Assembly: GCA_021774955.1 (NCBI GenBank)
Contig: JAJFIN010000151.1
Coordinates: 1 to 15,042, forward strand
Length of the DNA: 15,042 nt
Source of the DNA: Alphaproteobacteria bacterium
GTDB lineage: Bacteria > Pseudomonadota > Alphaproteobacteria > M2410
Direction of reading: 5' to 3'
Numbering within the stretch: position 1 is the first letter of the stretch; every line of letters starts with the position of its first letter. The notes under the pieces were generated by a model. It was given only the letters and a program-made list of their open reading frames with translations. It did not search any database and was not told the DNA's origin. This document shows positions 5,426 to 12,540 of the stretch, in pieces. The position numbers were made by a program, and so were the translations under genes.

Positions 5426-7294
5426 TCACACCGCGATTTCTCTATTTCTGACTTGGTTGACGGACGGCTCCCTCCAGCGTTGGAGCCAGGCTTCTGTCCC
5501 TGCGTACCCAAAAATTTGGCTATGCCAAACGCGCAGGAACATATCCTCGTTGTTCAAGGCGCGTTCGAGTTGGCCGCGTAGCAATATTCCCTCCCTGGCC
5601 ATAACGCCATCCAGTAAGACCTCCCGAAGAAAGCCGATATTATGTTTATAGATGTCTCGATAGTATTCACCGGGCGTGCTTTTGCTGAACCGCCTGACGA
5701 CGTCGCGCGGTAGATCGTGCTGAAAGGCCTTGCGTACCAGGCCCCGGTCGACGCCGCCATGGGTCAGAACCCATGTGGGGATGCGTAGGCAAGCTTCGAT
5801 AACCGGTTGGGTGAGATAGGCGTGCACCCGCTCAGCGGTGTAGTCCGCATCCCAATGATCATAATAGTCTATGGAGAAGAACGCACAGATCAGGATATGC
5901 AGATATTTGCCCTTAGGGCTGAGATCATCCGGGATCAGGAGCGGGTGCAGAAATTGCTCGTGTCCACCAGCGCCGACAAACTCCGGATTGACGAACGGTA
6001 TTTTAAATTCCGCAAACATCTCATCGCGAACGTAACCAAAGCAAGAGGCCGGGGAGGCGCGCTCGCGCAGCATGTCGCGCATGGTTCGGACGAGAGATTT
6101 CCGGCCATAGCGCGAGGCCTCCATCCAGACTTGCAACATGTTCTTGCCGAAGCCGTGGCGGCGCACATAATCGAGAGCGCCGAGATTGAAGTGGGGCTGA
6201 TAAAATACATTGTCGCCGCCGACGCCGTAAAATATTGCTTGTGCGTCTTTCTTCTTTGCGAGCGCCAGCACATCTCCGGTAAGACCGATGCAATCGAAAA
6301 AACCGAGCGGGTTCACCAGCTTGTTGGACTTGAAGACTTTGGAGAGATCGGCTTTGCGATAATCCAGTTTACTTTCCACCAATGGCACACCGGCCTTGTT
6401 GGCGGCCTGGCGGCTGTAGAACCGTTCCTCACCGCGTGGGGATTGCGTGAAATAATTGATACAGGTGATCTCTGGGCGCTTGGGCGCGTCGGCCAAACAG
6501 GCCAGCGCGATCGATGAATCGAGCCCACCCAGGTTGTGTATCACGCTATCATAGCAGCCCGCCAGCGCACCGATCGTATTTTTTACTGTTTTGCGCAGCA
6601 AGGCTGCAGCCTCCTCCGGATCGTCAACTACATTCCTCTCGGCGATCTTCACCGGATCCCAGGTAAATCGGCTCTTTCTTTCAAACGGCGTAATCTCGAC
6701 GCATTCCGCCGGCAGCACCTCGCCCACTTCATTCAGGCCGGTATGGGTTTTCTGATACATGGGCAGCATGATGTTGGTTTTGAGATAGTCGTAATTGACC
6801 GTGAACGGCAGGAAGGTAAAATTCGCGACATCCTGTATATCGGAAAAGTAAATCTCGACGCCTTTATAGAGCGTTACAAAACACGGGAAGGCCCCGCTGG
6901 GGTCACGCAGGATGTATTTCTTATCGGCCTCCAGGTCGTGCAGAAAGGTGACATAGCGCCCCCAATAGCTATCGATCAAATGCTGGCCCTTCGATTGCAA
7001 GCATTTACCGGATTCAAATTCATTGAGGTCATCCACCTGCGAAGTATAGGCGCCGTCCGGCCCATTCCTGAACAACCGACCGAGCACAACGCCGCCCTCA
7101 TTTTGTAAATGATAGGTCTGCATACGGCCTTTATGGGCGCCGGAATGGAAGGTCACGAGGCCATCGGCCTCATAAGTTTTTTCCCAGGTGTGAGGCGAGA
7201 CCTGGGGAAGTTGAGCCGCGATGTATTGGGCGGTTTTCTTCGCCTGAAGATTATTTATATCCCAAACCAGCGAGATATATCGATACATAGTCAT
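5426..7294 (-). CDS. Lasso peptide macrolactam synthetase (C protein, asparagine synthetase-like cyclase)
   Basis: Would adenylate the Asp8 side chain of the core with ATP and let the Gly1 amine attack it, closing the ring around the tail. The 622 residues match the asparagine synthetase B layout. An N-terminal glutaminase-like domain (~1-200) has lost the catalytic Cys2 (it begins MTMYRYISLVWD), as is usual in lasso cyclases. The C-terminal synthetase domain (~215-610) has the PPi-loop LGGLDSS (255-261; canonical SGGxDS, with Leu for the first Ser), GVGGDNVF (357-364), and the late QPVIEACLRIP and LVRKAF...LP..VVRRFSK segments. Start at 7294: GGGAG lies 7 bases upstream on the minus strand, and the B stop is 15 bases away, so B and C are surely co-transcribed. 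C also precedes both precursor genes on the strand. A true asparagine synthetase is unlikely given the neighbours. Confidence 0.92.
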   Translation of the reverse strand: MTMYRYISLVWDINNLQAKKTAQYIAAQLPQVSPHTWEKTYEADGLVTFHSGAHKGRMQTYHLQNEGGVVLGRLFRNGPDGAYTSQVDDLNEFESGKCLQSKGQHLIDSYWGRYVTFLHDLEADKKYILRDPSGAFPCFVTLYKGVEIYFSDIQDVANFTFLPFTVNYDYLKTNIMLPMYQKTHTGLNEVGEVLPAECVEITPFERKSRFTWDPVKIAERNVVDDPEEAAALLRKTVKNTIGALAGCYDSVIHNLGGLDSSIALACLADAPKRPEITCINYFTQSPRGEERFYSRQAANKAGVPLVESKLDYRKADLSKVFKSNKLVNPLGFFDCIGLTGDVLALAKKKDAQAIFYGVGGDNVFYQPHFNLGALDYVRRHGFGKNMLQVWMEASRYGRKSLVRTMRDMLRERASPASCFGYVRDEMFAEFKIPFVNPEFVGAGGHEQFLHPLLIPDDLSPKGKYLHILICAFFSIDYYDHWDADYTAERVHAYLTQPVIEACLRIPTWVLTHGGVDRGLVRKAFQHDLPRDVVRRFSKSTPGEYYRDIYKHNIGFLREVLLDGVMAREGILLRGQLERALNNEDMFLRVWHSQIFGYAGTEAWLQRWREPSVNQVRNREIAV

Positions 7295-7309
7295 CGTGAG
7301 CTCCCGTCG

Positions 7310-8074
7310 CTAGACCGCCATGATCGGCTGGTTATTGCATGTGTTGTCAATAAAATCATCGTAGATCATATTTCCGTCTTGGACCCAGCAATGGGCGTAG
7401 AACTCATGGAGCCGCACGCCGAAATGCCAGCTTGGATAAATTCGGTAACAGGCCAGAAACTCGATCAGGAAAAACGAGTTGAACAGGCAATTGTCCTTGA
7501 CCGTGACAAAAAGCGGTTTCAGGATTTTATAGACCTCGGCCATTTCGTTGATCTTTTCCATGTCTTGTAATGCCACATTCGCCATCTTCTCCCGGCGGTT
7601 TTTGACACGGCCGACAATCCGCTCCATGGAGGCGAAGCGCAGCATGCTTTTGACGATGATCAGGGCCTTGAAAAAATTGAGCACATGGCGCGCGCGCATC
7701 TTCGGCGCCTCGCCGATTTCATAGCCTAGCAATTCCTTCAAATCGCTGCCCTGGGGGATCAGTTCGGCGCGCTTGCCGCGCTCTGGGTCTTGGGTGACCA
7801 AGCCGCGGCTGACGAGATCCTGCACCACTTCGAAGAATGCGTCGTTGGTCAACGGGTTTGGACCGGGAGAGACAACATCGAAAGGCTCCGCGTTTTCCCG
7901 TGCCGGCAGGCGCAAGCCCATGAGCGCGCTGAAGGGCTCAGTGTGTTTGCTCTCAAGGCACGAATATTTGTCATTGTGCAGATCGAGAAAAACAAAAGTA
8001 TGATCGGTCAAGCAAATAAACGTCTGCTCTGTTAAATAAAAGGGAGGGCGTTCAGATGTGTTCATTGCCGTCAC
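7310..8074 (-). CDS. Fused lasso peptide B protein: RRE (PqqD-like) domain plus transglutaminase-like leader peptidase
   Basis: Binds the precursor leader and cleaves it after Lys12, just after the -2 Thr. Residues ~12-105 look like a PqqD-like RiPP recognition element (beta strands FICLTD-HTFVFLDL-KYSCL, then helices). Residues ~125-254 form the B2 cysteine-protease domain: Cys196 (DNCLFNSFFLIEFL), His228 (YAHCWV) and Asp240 (IYDDFID). The Cys-His spacing of 32 and His-Asp spacing of 12 are the same as I recall for McjB (C150, H182, D194). In Gram-positive clusters these two domains are usually split; the single polypeptide fits a proteobacterium. The frame opens at GTG 8074; ATG 8065 (MNTSERPP) is an equally good start, as neither has a strong ribosome site. 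C follows after 15 bases. Confidence 0.9.
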   Translation of the reverse strand: MTAMNTSERPPFYLTEQTFICLTDHTFVFLDLHNDKYSCLESKHTEPFSALMGLRLPARENAEPFDVVSPGPNPLTNDAFFEVVQDLVSRGLVTQDPERGKRAELIPQGSDLKELLGYEIGEAPKMRARHVLNFFKALIIVKSMLRFASMERIVGRVKNRREKMANVALQDMEKINEMAEVYKILKPLFVTVKDNCLFNSFFLIEFLACYRIYPSWHFGVRLHEFYAHCWVQDGNMIYDDFIDNTCNNQPIMAV

Positions 8075-8265
8075 GTCTCATGTCCGCTCATGGGCTGTCG
8101 TCATTCAAAGAGTAAGCATTTGAATATTGAGATTTATAGGATATCTGAAAGCCGCCGCCCAACTTTATAAACACATTATATTATTTGGAATTTTGGGCGC
8201 AGAAAACCGATCGCTACACAGATTAAATGCGCGGTACTCGGGTCGTGACGTCGTTTGGTTTGTGT
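8075..8265 (-). promoter_or_regulatory. Spacer between D and B genes with promoter candidate for the B-C-A genes
   Basis: No gene seen. On the minus strand TAATATAAT (8175-8183) matches the element before precursor 2 exactly and may be a -10; a convincing -35 is lacking. The 191-base gap suggests that B-C-A can be started separately from gntR-D. Confidence 0.35.
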
Positions 8266-10119
8266 TTACGCGGACTCTTTTTTTCCGATCACACCACTCA
8301 CCTCCTGGCCATTTTCCGGCCTGTGTTGCGCGCGCCACATGGCGGCATAAGCACCGTTCTTCTTTACCAACGTCTCATGACGGCCGCGCTCGACGATCTC
8401 GCCTCGGTCCAGCACGATGATTTCATCGGCGTGCACCACCGTGGATAAGCGATGGGCGATGATCAGGGTCGTCATGCCCTTCGAAACTTCGATCAGATTG
8501 TCGAGAATGGTTTGTTCGGTTTTGGAATCGAGTGACGACGTCGCTTCATCGAAGACAAACATCTGAGGGTTTTTAAGCGCGGCGCGGGCGATCGACACCC
8601 GCTGTTTTTCGCCGCCGGACAGTTTCAAGCCCCGCTCGCCGACCTTGGTCTGATAGCCCTGCGGCATGGCCAGGATCTTGTCATGGATATGAGCCAGCCG
8701 CGCCGCCTGTTCGATTTCCGCCGGGCTGCTGCCCTGTTTGCCGAAGCCGATATTGTAAGCAATGGTATCGTTGAACAGCACTGTATCCTGCGGCACAACC
8801 GCAATCGCGCGCCGCAGATCCGCCAGCGCCATGGCGTGGATCGATTGCCCGTTCAAGCAGATCTCGCCCTCATTGGGATCGTAAAACCGCATGAGCAGAC
8901 GGATGAGCGACGACTTGCCCGCGCCGCTACTGCCGACCACGGCCAAGGTCTTGCCGGGCTCTACAGTAAAGCTGATGTCGTTCAGAATTTGCCGGTCTGG
9001 GAGGTAGGAGAATGCGATTTTGCGCACTTCCAGCTGGCCCGTGCCGACGGGTGCTCGCCCGTCTCCGGCAATCGCGGTTTCGGCCGCGCCTTCTTCCGTC
9101 TTCCGGTCCATCAAGCCCATCATTTTTTCGATGAAGGCCACGCCATAGGCAATGTCGCGAAGCGCTACCCCCAGCGTCTCCAAGGGCCGCACGATCTGCA
9201 GCATATAGGCGTTCACCAGCACAAAATCGCCGAGCGTCATGGCGCCCTGGCGGACCTGTAAGACACCCGCGAAAATGGCCGCGCCCAGCGATAGCCCAAA
9301 AACGCCGGCCACCAAGACGCCGTTCATGCTCTTGCGCGCATAGAACGTCGCCCAGTGTCGCTCGGACTTTGCCAAAGCGCTGTCGTAACGCTCACCGATA
9401 AAGCGCTCCGCATTGAAATATTTGACGGTCTCGGTGTTCAAGATACTGTCCGTCAAATTGGCATAAGCATCGACTTGAGTTGCCGACACATCGCGGCTCG
9501 GGCCAATGATCCGCGCAACCCCATACGCAAAGGCCGCCCCATAACCGATCACCGACAGGCTCAAGATCGCCAGAAAAATCGGCTGCGACAGAAACGCCAA
9601 CACCGCCCCGATCATCAGCACCTCAATCAACACCGGCAGAATGGTGAAAACCGCATGATTGAGCAGCACCCGGTAGCCTGCAAGACCCTGCGCCAATGTC
9701 TGGTTGAGTGCCCCGGTTTCCCGGTCGAGATGAAACGACATCGGCAGGTTGATGACATGACCAAACAGCCGGCGGCTCAGGCGGCGTTGTAGCCGTTGAT
9801 CCGCGGTTCCAAAAAAGAACCACCGGATCTCCCCAAAGGAACGAGAGATCCATAGACTGAATATATAAAACAGAATGAGTGCGACCGGGCCTAAGGTGAT
9901 CGACGTTTGCCCCAAAATAGGAAATGGCGATTTGACGCTGACCCACTGACCGCTTCCCAGACCGTCGACGGCAAACTTAAGTGCTATCGGCGCAAGGGCA
10001 GCGAAGATTGCTGTCCCAAGCACAAAAAATAAGGTCAAGGTCAGCCGTTTTTTGACAAATCTATCCGCCTCTGTCCATGCCAGGGAAGTCGCTTGTCGCA
10101 ATGTGCTTTTCAAGGACAC
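8266..10119 (-). CDS. ABC exporter, half-transporter with fused permease and ATPase (D protein), Atm1/HMT-like
   Basis: Expected to export the mature lasso peptide across the inner membrane as a homodimer and to give immunity. The 617 residues contain a six-helix permease (~28-335) and an ATPase domain (~360-600): Walker A GSSGAGKS (396-403), Q-loop VVPQD (441-445), signature LSGGEKQR (500-507), Walker B MFVFDEATSSLD (520-531), H-loop His556. The segment LNTETVKYFNAERF (227-240) is typical of the Atm1/ABCB7/heavy-metal-tolerance branch rather than of peptidase-containing exporters, and there is no N-terminal C39 peptidase. It starts with GTG at 10119, preceded by GAGGGA (10125-10130), and follows the GntR gene after 33 bases, so the two are probably one transcript. 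The substrate is inferred from position; a glutathione-conjugate or Fe-S-related role is the alternative. Confidence 0.9.
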   Translation of the reverse strand: MSLKSTLRQATSLAWTEADRFVKKRLTLTLFFVLGTAIFAALAPIALKFAVDGLGSGQWVSVKSPFPILGQTSITLGPVALILFYIFSLWISRSFGEIRWFFFGTADQRLQRRLSRRLFGHVINLPMSFHLDRETGALNQTLAQGLAGYRVLLNHAVFTILPVLIEVLMIGAVLAFLSQPIFLAILSLSVIGYGAAFAYGVARIIGPSRDVSATQVDAYANLTDSILNTETVKYFNAERFIGERYDSALAKSERHWATFYARKSMNGVLVAGVFGLSLGAAIFAGVLQVRQGAMTLGDFVLVNAYMLQIVRPLETLGVALRDIAYGVAFIEKMMGLMDRKTEEGAAETAIAGDGRAPVGTGQLEVRKIAFSYLPDRQILNDISFTVEPGKTLAVVGSSGAGKSSLIRLLMRFYDPNEGEICLNGQSIHAMALADLRRAIAVVPQDTVLFNDTIAYNIGFGKQGSSPAEIEQAARLAHIHDKILAMPQGYQTKVGERGLKLSGGEKQRVSIARAALKNPQMFVFDEATSSLDSKTEQTILDNLIEVSKGMTTLIIAHRLSTVVHADEIIVLDRGEIVERGRHETLVKKNGAYAAMWRAQHRPENGQEVSGVIGKKESA

Positions 10120-10152
10120 TTATTTCCCTCAATGTTGCTTGGTGATTGAGAT

Positions 10153-10854
10153 TTATTTGGTCGATCTCATGATATTCTTGGTTGAATGCTCGGGTTCAGG
10201 AAGAGAGCTCATCAATATACGGAGCAAATCTGGCAGCCATTCAATTGTTTTGCGAATATACGCCTGTAAGTCGTTCCGTAATCTGTCAATTTCTTTCCGG
10301 TGATAGGTGTAACAAAGCCGTCTCAAATCAATCTCGCTGTCGCTAAACAGTTCGTATTCCTTCAGGCGAATATAATATGTGCGATCATTTATATTCTGAA
10401 CCAAATGAATGATGTCGGCATTCCCGGATTGTCCGGCTATATGAATAAAAAACTTGTTCAAGATGCGCACGACCTCTCTGGGTGAATTCGTCCCCGATTT
10501 ATCCATCTCGCGAAAAAAGCTAGGTGGTTTGAGCATCCCGGGAACTCGGCCATCGTTCCTGGTGACGCTCAAAGACCAGTCCAAGAGCAGCTGGTTTAAG
10601 GTGTAGAGGTCCCTGATTTCGGATTCTGATAATTCTTTGGTGAAAAACCCTGCTTTTGGCACATCTTTGATCAGCCGCTCGGCGGCAAGTTGAATGAGCG
10701 CCTCGCGAACCGGGGTGTTGCTGATGAACAATTGATCCGCAAGCGGCTCAACCAAAATTCGTTTACCGACAGGTAGTTCATGGGTAATCACCCGCGCTTT
10801 GATCTCGCAGTAAACCCGTTGCCGACTGGAATCGTTTAACGCTTCAGTCATCAT
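10153..10854 (-). CDS. GntR-family (FCD subfamily) transcription regulator
   Basis: A 233-residue regulator. The N-terminal winged helix-turn-helix is at ~15-75 (LPVGKRILVEPLADQL..SNTPVREALIQLAAERLIKDVPKAGFF, the standard PVREAL pattern). The C-terminal all-helical FCD effector domain is at ~80-215, with candidate ligand- or metal-facing residues in NKFFIHIAGQSGN and later YHRKEID. As the first gene before the exporter D, it likely represses or tunes the lasso operon in response to a small carboxylate-like or peptide effector; no operator was recognised. Two adjacent ATGs (10854 and 10851) are possible starts, neither with a strong ribosome site. Family assignment is firm; the regulated genes are inferred from the 33-base spacing to D. 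Confidence 0.88.
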   Translation of the reverse strand: MMTEALNDSSRQRVYCEIKARVITHELPVGKRILVEPLADQLFISNTPVREALIQLAAERLIKDVPKAGFFTKELSESEIRDLYTLNQLLLDWSLSVTRNDGRVPGMLKPPSFFREMDKSGTNSPREVVRILNKFFIHIAGQSGNADIIHLVQNINDRTYYIRLKEYELFSDSEIDLRRLCYTYHRKEIDRLRNDLQAYIRKTIEWLPDLLRILMSSLPEPEHSTKNIMRSTK

Positions 10855-10912
10855 TTGTTCTAAGCCTCACAAAATAAAGCAATTTCTCGAAAATGTGCCG
10901 CCATTGATCCGA

Positions 10913-11101
10913 TCACGAAGCGTGCGGATTCCAATTCAAAAAAACCGTAGGTAGTTGCCGGAGCCAATTGGTCTCCACCTCGCAGTCGACGGGCAGGCCC
11001 TCGCCAGGGGCATCGACATTGGTGATGATGTGCGAGCGATATATATCGATTTGCTCGGGTTCGATTGGATAGAGGCTGTGCCTGGTGATGTTCAACATCA
11101 T
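10913..11101 (-). CDS. Hypothetical 62-residue protein
   Basis: Not recognised. The frame (MMLNITRHSLYPIEPEQIDIY...) shows codon use with mostly G or C at third positions in its middle part, like a real gene, and a weak GGGA about 9 bases before the ATG. It has no transmembrane segment or signal peptide. It follows the luxR gene on the same strand after 167 bases and a hairpin, the place where a luxI gene often lies, but it has no LuxI motifs. It may be a small unknown protein or a fragment of a larger gene. Confidence 0.4.
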   Translation of the reverse strand: MMLNITRHSLYPIEPEQIDIYRSHIITNVDAPGEGLPVDCEVETNWLRQLPTVFLNWNPHAS

Positions 11102-11166
11102 GGTCGTTCCCGCATCGCTCGTGGTGGGGGTTAAACCTCTGACAGATTTGTTACTAAGTAAATTGG

Positions 11167-11195
11167 CCTAATCAGCCTATAGGGAGGCTGGTTGG
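11167..11195 (-). terminator. Hairpin downstream of the LuxR gene
   Basis: CCTAATCAGCCT (11167-11178) pairs with AGGCTGGTTGG (11185-11195) as 11 bp with one bulged T and one G-T pair, with a 6-base loop. It lies about 75 bases after the luxR stop. There is no long T run, so termination is only suggested. Confidence 0.4.
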
Positions 11196-11268
11196 TACCC
11201 GTGGGCATTGCAATGTGCGCCGTTATGAGACAGTGAGTGTAGTTAGGGTTGTGTAGACCGGTCCGGCC

Positions 11269-12060
11269 TCATTGTTTGGCGGCAAAGATTCCAACAACGT
11301 CGTTGAAAGAAAGCTGATTGCCATACAATGCCTGCACGACGGCTTGCACCCTTGTCGACGCATCCAGCCGTTGTTTTGCACTCTCCACATGATGATGGAC
11401 CGTCGATTGACTGAGACCCAGAATTTGGGCGATGGCCCAATCGCTCTTACCTTGAGCCACATATTTGAGGCACCGCAGTTCCTGTGTGGTCAACTTCGAA
11501 CGGATCCTTTGCACTATGAAACGTGGATTGACAATCTTACTTGCTGTCTCGTGCATATAAACCGACATCAGATAGACGGCCAGATAGCTTAGGGGATCAT
11601 TTTCGCCAGCGTTTTTGGCCTCTGGAATCACAGTGCATGACGCTGGTAGGGCTCCGGGCGAGTGGATCGGCACGGTAAAGCCGTGCGATAGGCCGTGGTC
11701 TTTAGCCTTCGCCATAATTGTTTTCTGACGCTTTGTCAGCTCATCCGCAAATCCAGCATCGCCCCAGAAAAAAGGTTGAGCCGTTCGGTTTGCGTATTGA
11801 AAAACCGGGTCGACCCGGTCGAACCTATTGGCGCTGAAATATTGCATCCAACTGTCCGGGTAGGTGTGCAATACAATCGCAGTTTCTGGCGGATTCAGAG
11901 GATCGACATGCGAAATACACGCAAAATATCGAAAGCTCATCCGCTCAGTTGCCTGTCGAAATGCGTGCTTTAATTCACCAAGGCGCGATATTTGTTCGCA
12001 CTCTTCAACAAAAGACTGCCCGATTTCCAGGTAATTCGGTTTGTCCGACATCATCACCAT
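11269..12060 (-). CDS. LuxR-type quorum-sensing regulator (autoinducer-binding plus HTH)
   Basis: Cytoplasmic transcription factor that would bind an acyl-homoserine lactone or related signal and then DNA. Residues ~25-175 form the autoinducer-binding domain. Relative to TraR's conserved pocket residues I see W71 (W57), F75 in place of Y61, D84-P85 (D70-P71), W99 (W85) and G127 (G113 in HGFTVPI), so the pocket is nearly canonical. Residues ~188-245 form the LuxR HTH (LTTQELRCLKYVAQGKSDWAIAQILGLSQSTVHHHVESA). Length, 263 residues, is usual. ATGs at 12060, 12054 and 12051 are all possible starts; ribosome sites are weak. No luxI gene is in the window, so it is a solo here. The next gene upstream on the strand carries a related sensor domain, suggesting linked signals. 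Confidence 0.9.
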   Translation of the reverse strand: MVMMSDKPNYLEIGQSFVEECEQISRLGELKHAFRQATERMSFRYFACISHVDPLNPPETAIVLHTYPDSWMQYFSANRFDRVDPVFQYANRTAQPFFWGDAGFADELTKRQKTIMAKAKDHGLSHGFTVPIHSPGALPASCTVIPEAKNAGENDPLSYLAVYLMSVYMHETASKIVNPRFIVQRIRSKLTTQELRCLKYVAQGKSDWAIAQILGLSQSTVHHHVESAKQRLDASTRVQAVVQALYGNQLSFNDVVGIFAAKQ

Positions 12061-12540
12061 AATGACTAATGCAAATTACAAATATTGTTGCAGATCTCCA
12101 TGGCAGATGCGTGACCAAGGTATCTGTATTATACATTGCAGATATCTTTATAGCGTAGTTCAATTAGGTAGAGAAGAAAAGTGTTTAGATATTGAAAGTT
12201 ATGACTTTTTTGTAATCTTCACACTGCAAAGACGATCATAAGCTACAATCTACAGCTGTAGGAAGTGATTGCAATCCTATCGCGAAAACAGGACGGATAC
12301 GGACCATCTCCAAAACCCGCGTCGCCGGCCAATCATGTTGTTTTGCAGATGTAGTGGAAAAGCATACCCCTGGGATACATCACGGCGTGGGTAACAGTTT
12401 TCTGCCTAGAGTCGCAGGTTCCTATTGGTGAAATATCGAAAGAGACAACTCTGAGTTCGGTTTAACCTTCTCAGTAATAAAAGATTGCAGCGCTTGGGTG
12501 TAAAGACTGGGGGTTTCCCAAGACCAGCCACGGTCGGGTT
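12061..12540. promoter_or_regulatory. 480-base spacer upstream of luxR with repeats and a palindrome
   Basis: No gene recognised. On the minus strand TATAAT (12128-12133), preceded by TG, is a -10 candidate about 70 bases before luxR. GCAGAT occurs at 12090-12095, 12103-12108 and 12138-12143, with an inverted ATCTG at 12122-12126, around that -10. A perfect palindrome CTACAGCTGTAG lies at 12250-12261. The rest (12262-12540) shows nothing I can name. Confidence 0.4.
12250..12261. promoter_or_regulatory. Palindrome CTACAGCTGTAG, possible regulator site
   Basis: Perfect 12-base dyad about 190 bases before luxR. It has the CT...AG ends and central dyad of lux-box-like sites but is shorter than the usual 18-20 bases, so this is only a candidate. 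Confidence 0.3.

Larger units (their letters stand above)
5022..5437. repeat. Precursor repeat unit 2 of a degenerate tandem duplication
   Basis: Counterpart of 4497-4917. It runs from the aligned stop codon of the isopeptidase remnant, through hairpin and precursor 2, to the end of the cyclase gene (stop at 5426-5428). The GCAATCA segment (5422-5428) matches unit 1 near 4902-4908; beyond it I see no secure similarity. Confidence 0.72.

Noticed and set aside
5807..6517. Plus-strand open frame of 236 codons
   Set aside because: Lies wholly inside the cyclase gene on the other strand; its product has no family features, while the minus-strand frame carries all AsnB motifs.
6536..7570. Two plus-strand open frames (190 and 153 codons)
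   Set aside because: Antisense shadows of the cyclase and B genes, produced by their codon bias.
8683..9792. Plus-strand open frames of 192 and 145 codons
   Set aside because: Antisense to the ABC exporter, whose Walker and signature motifs are intact.
12370..12470. Possible tRNA-like T-arm (GCAGGTTCCTATTGG)
   Set aside because: No T-loop consensus, acceptor stem or anticodon arm could be built around it.
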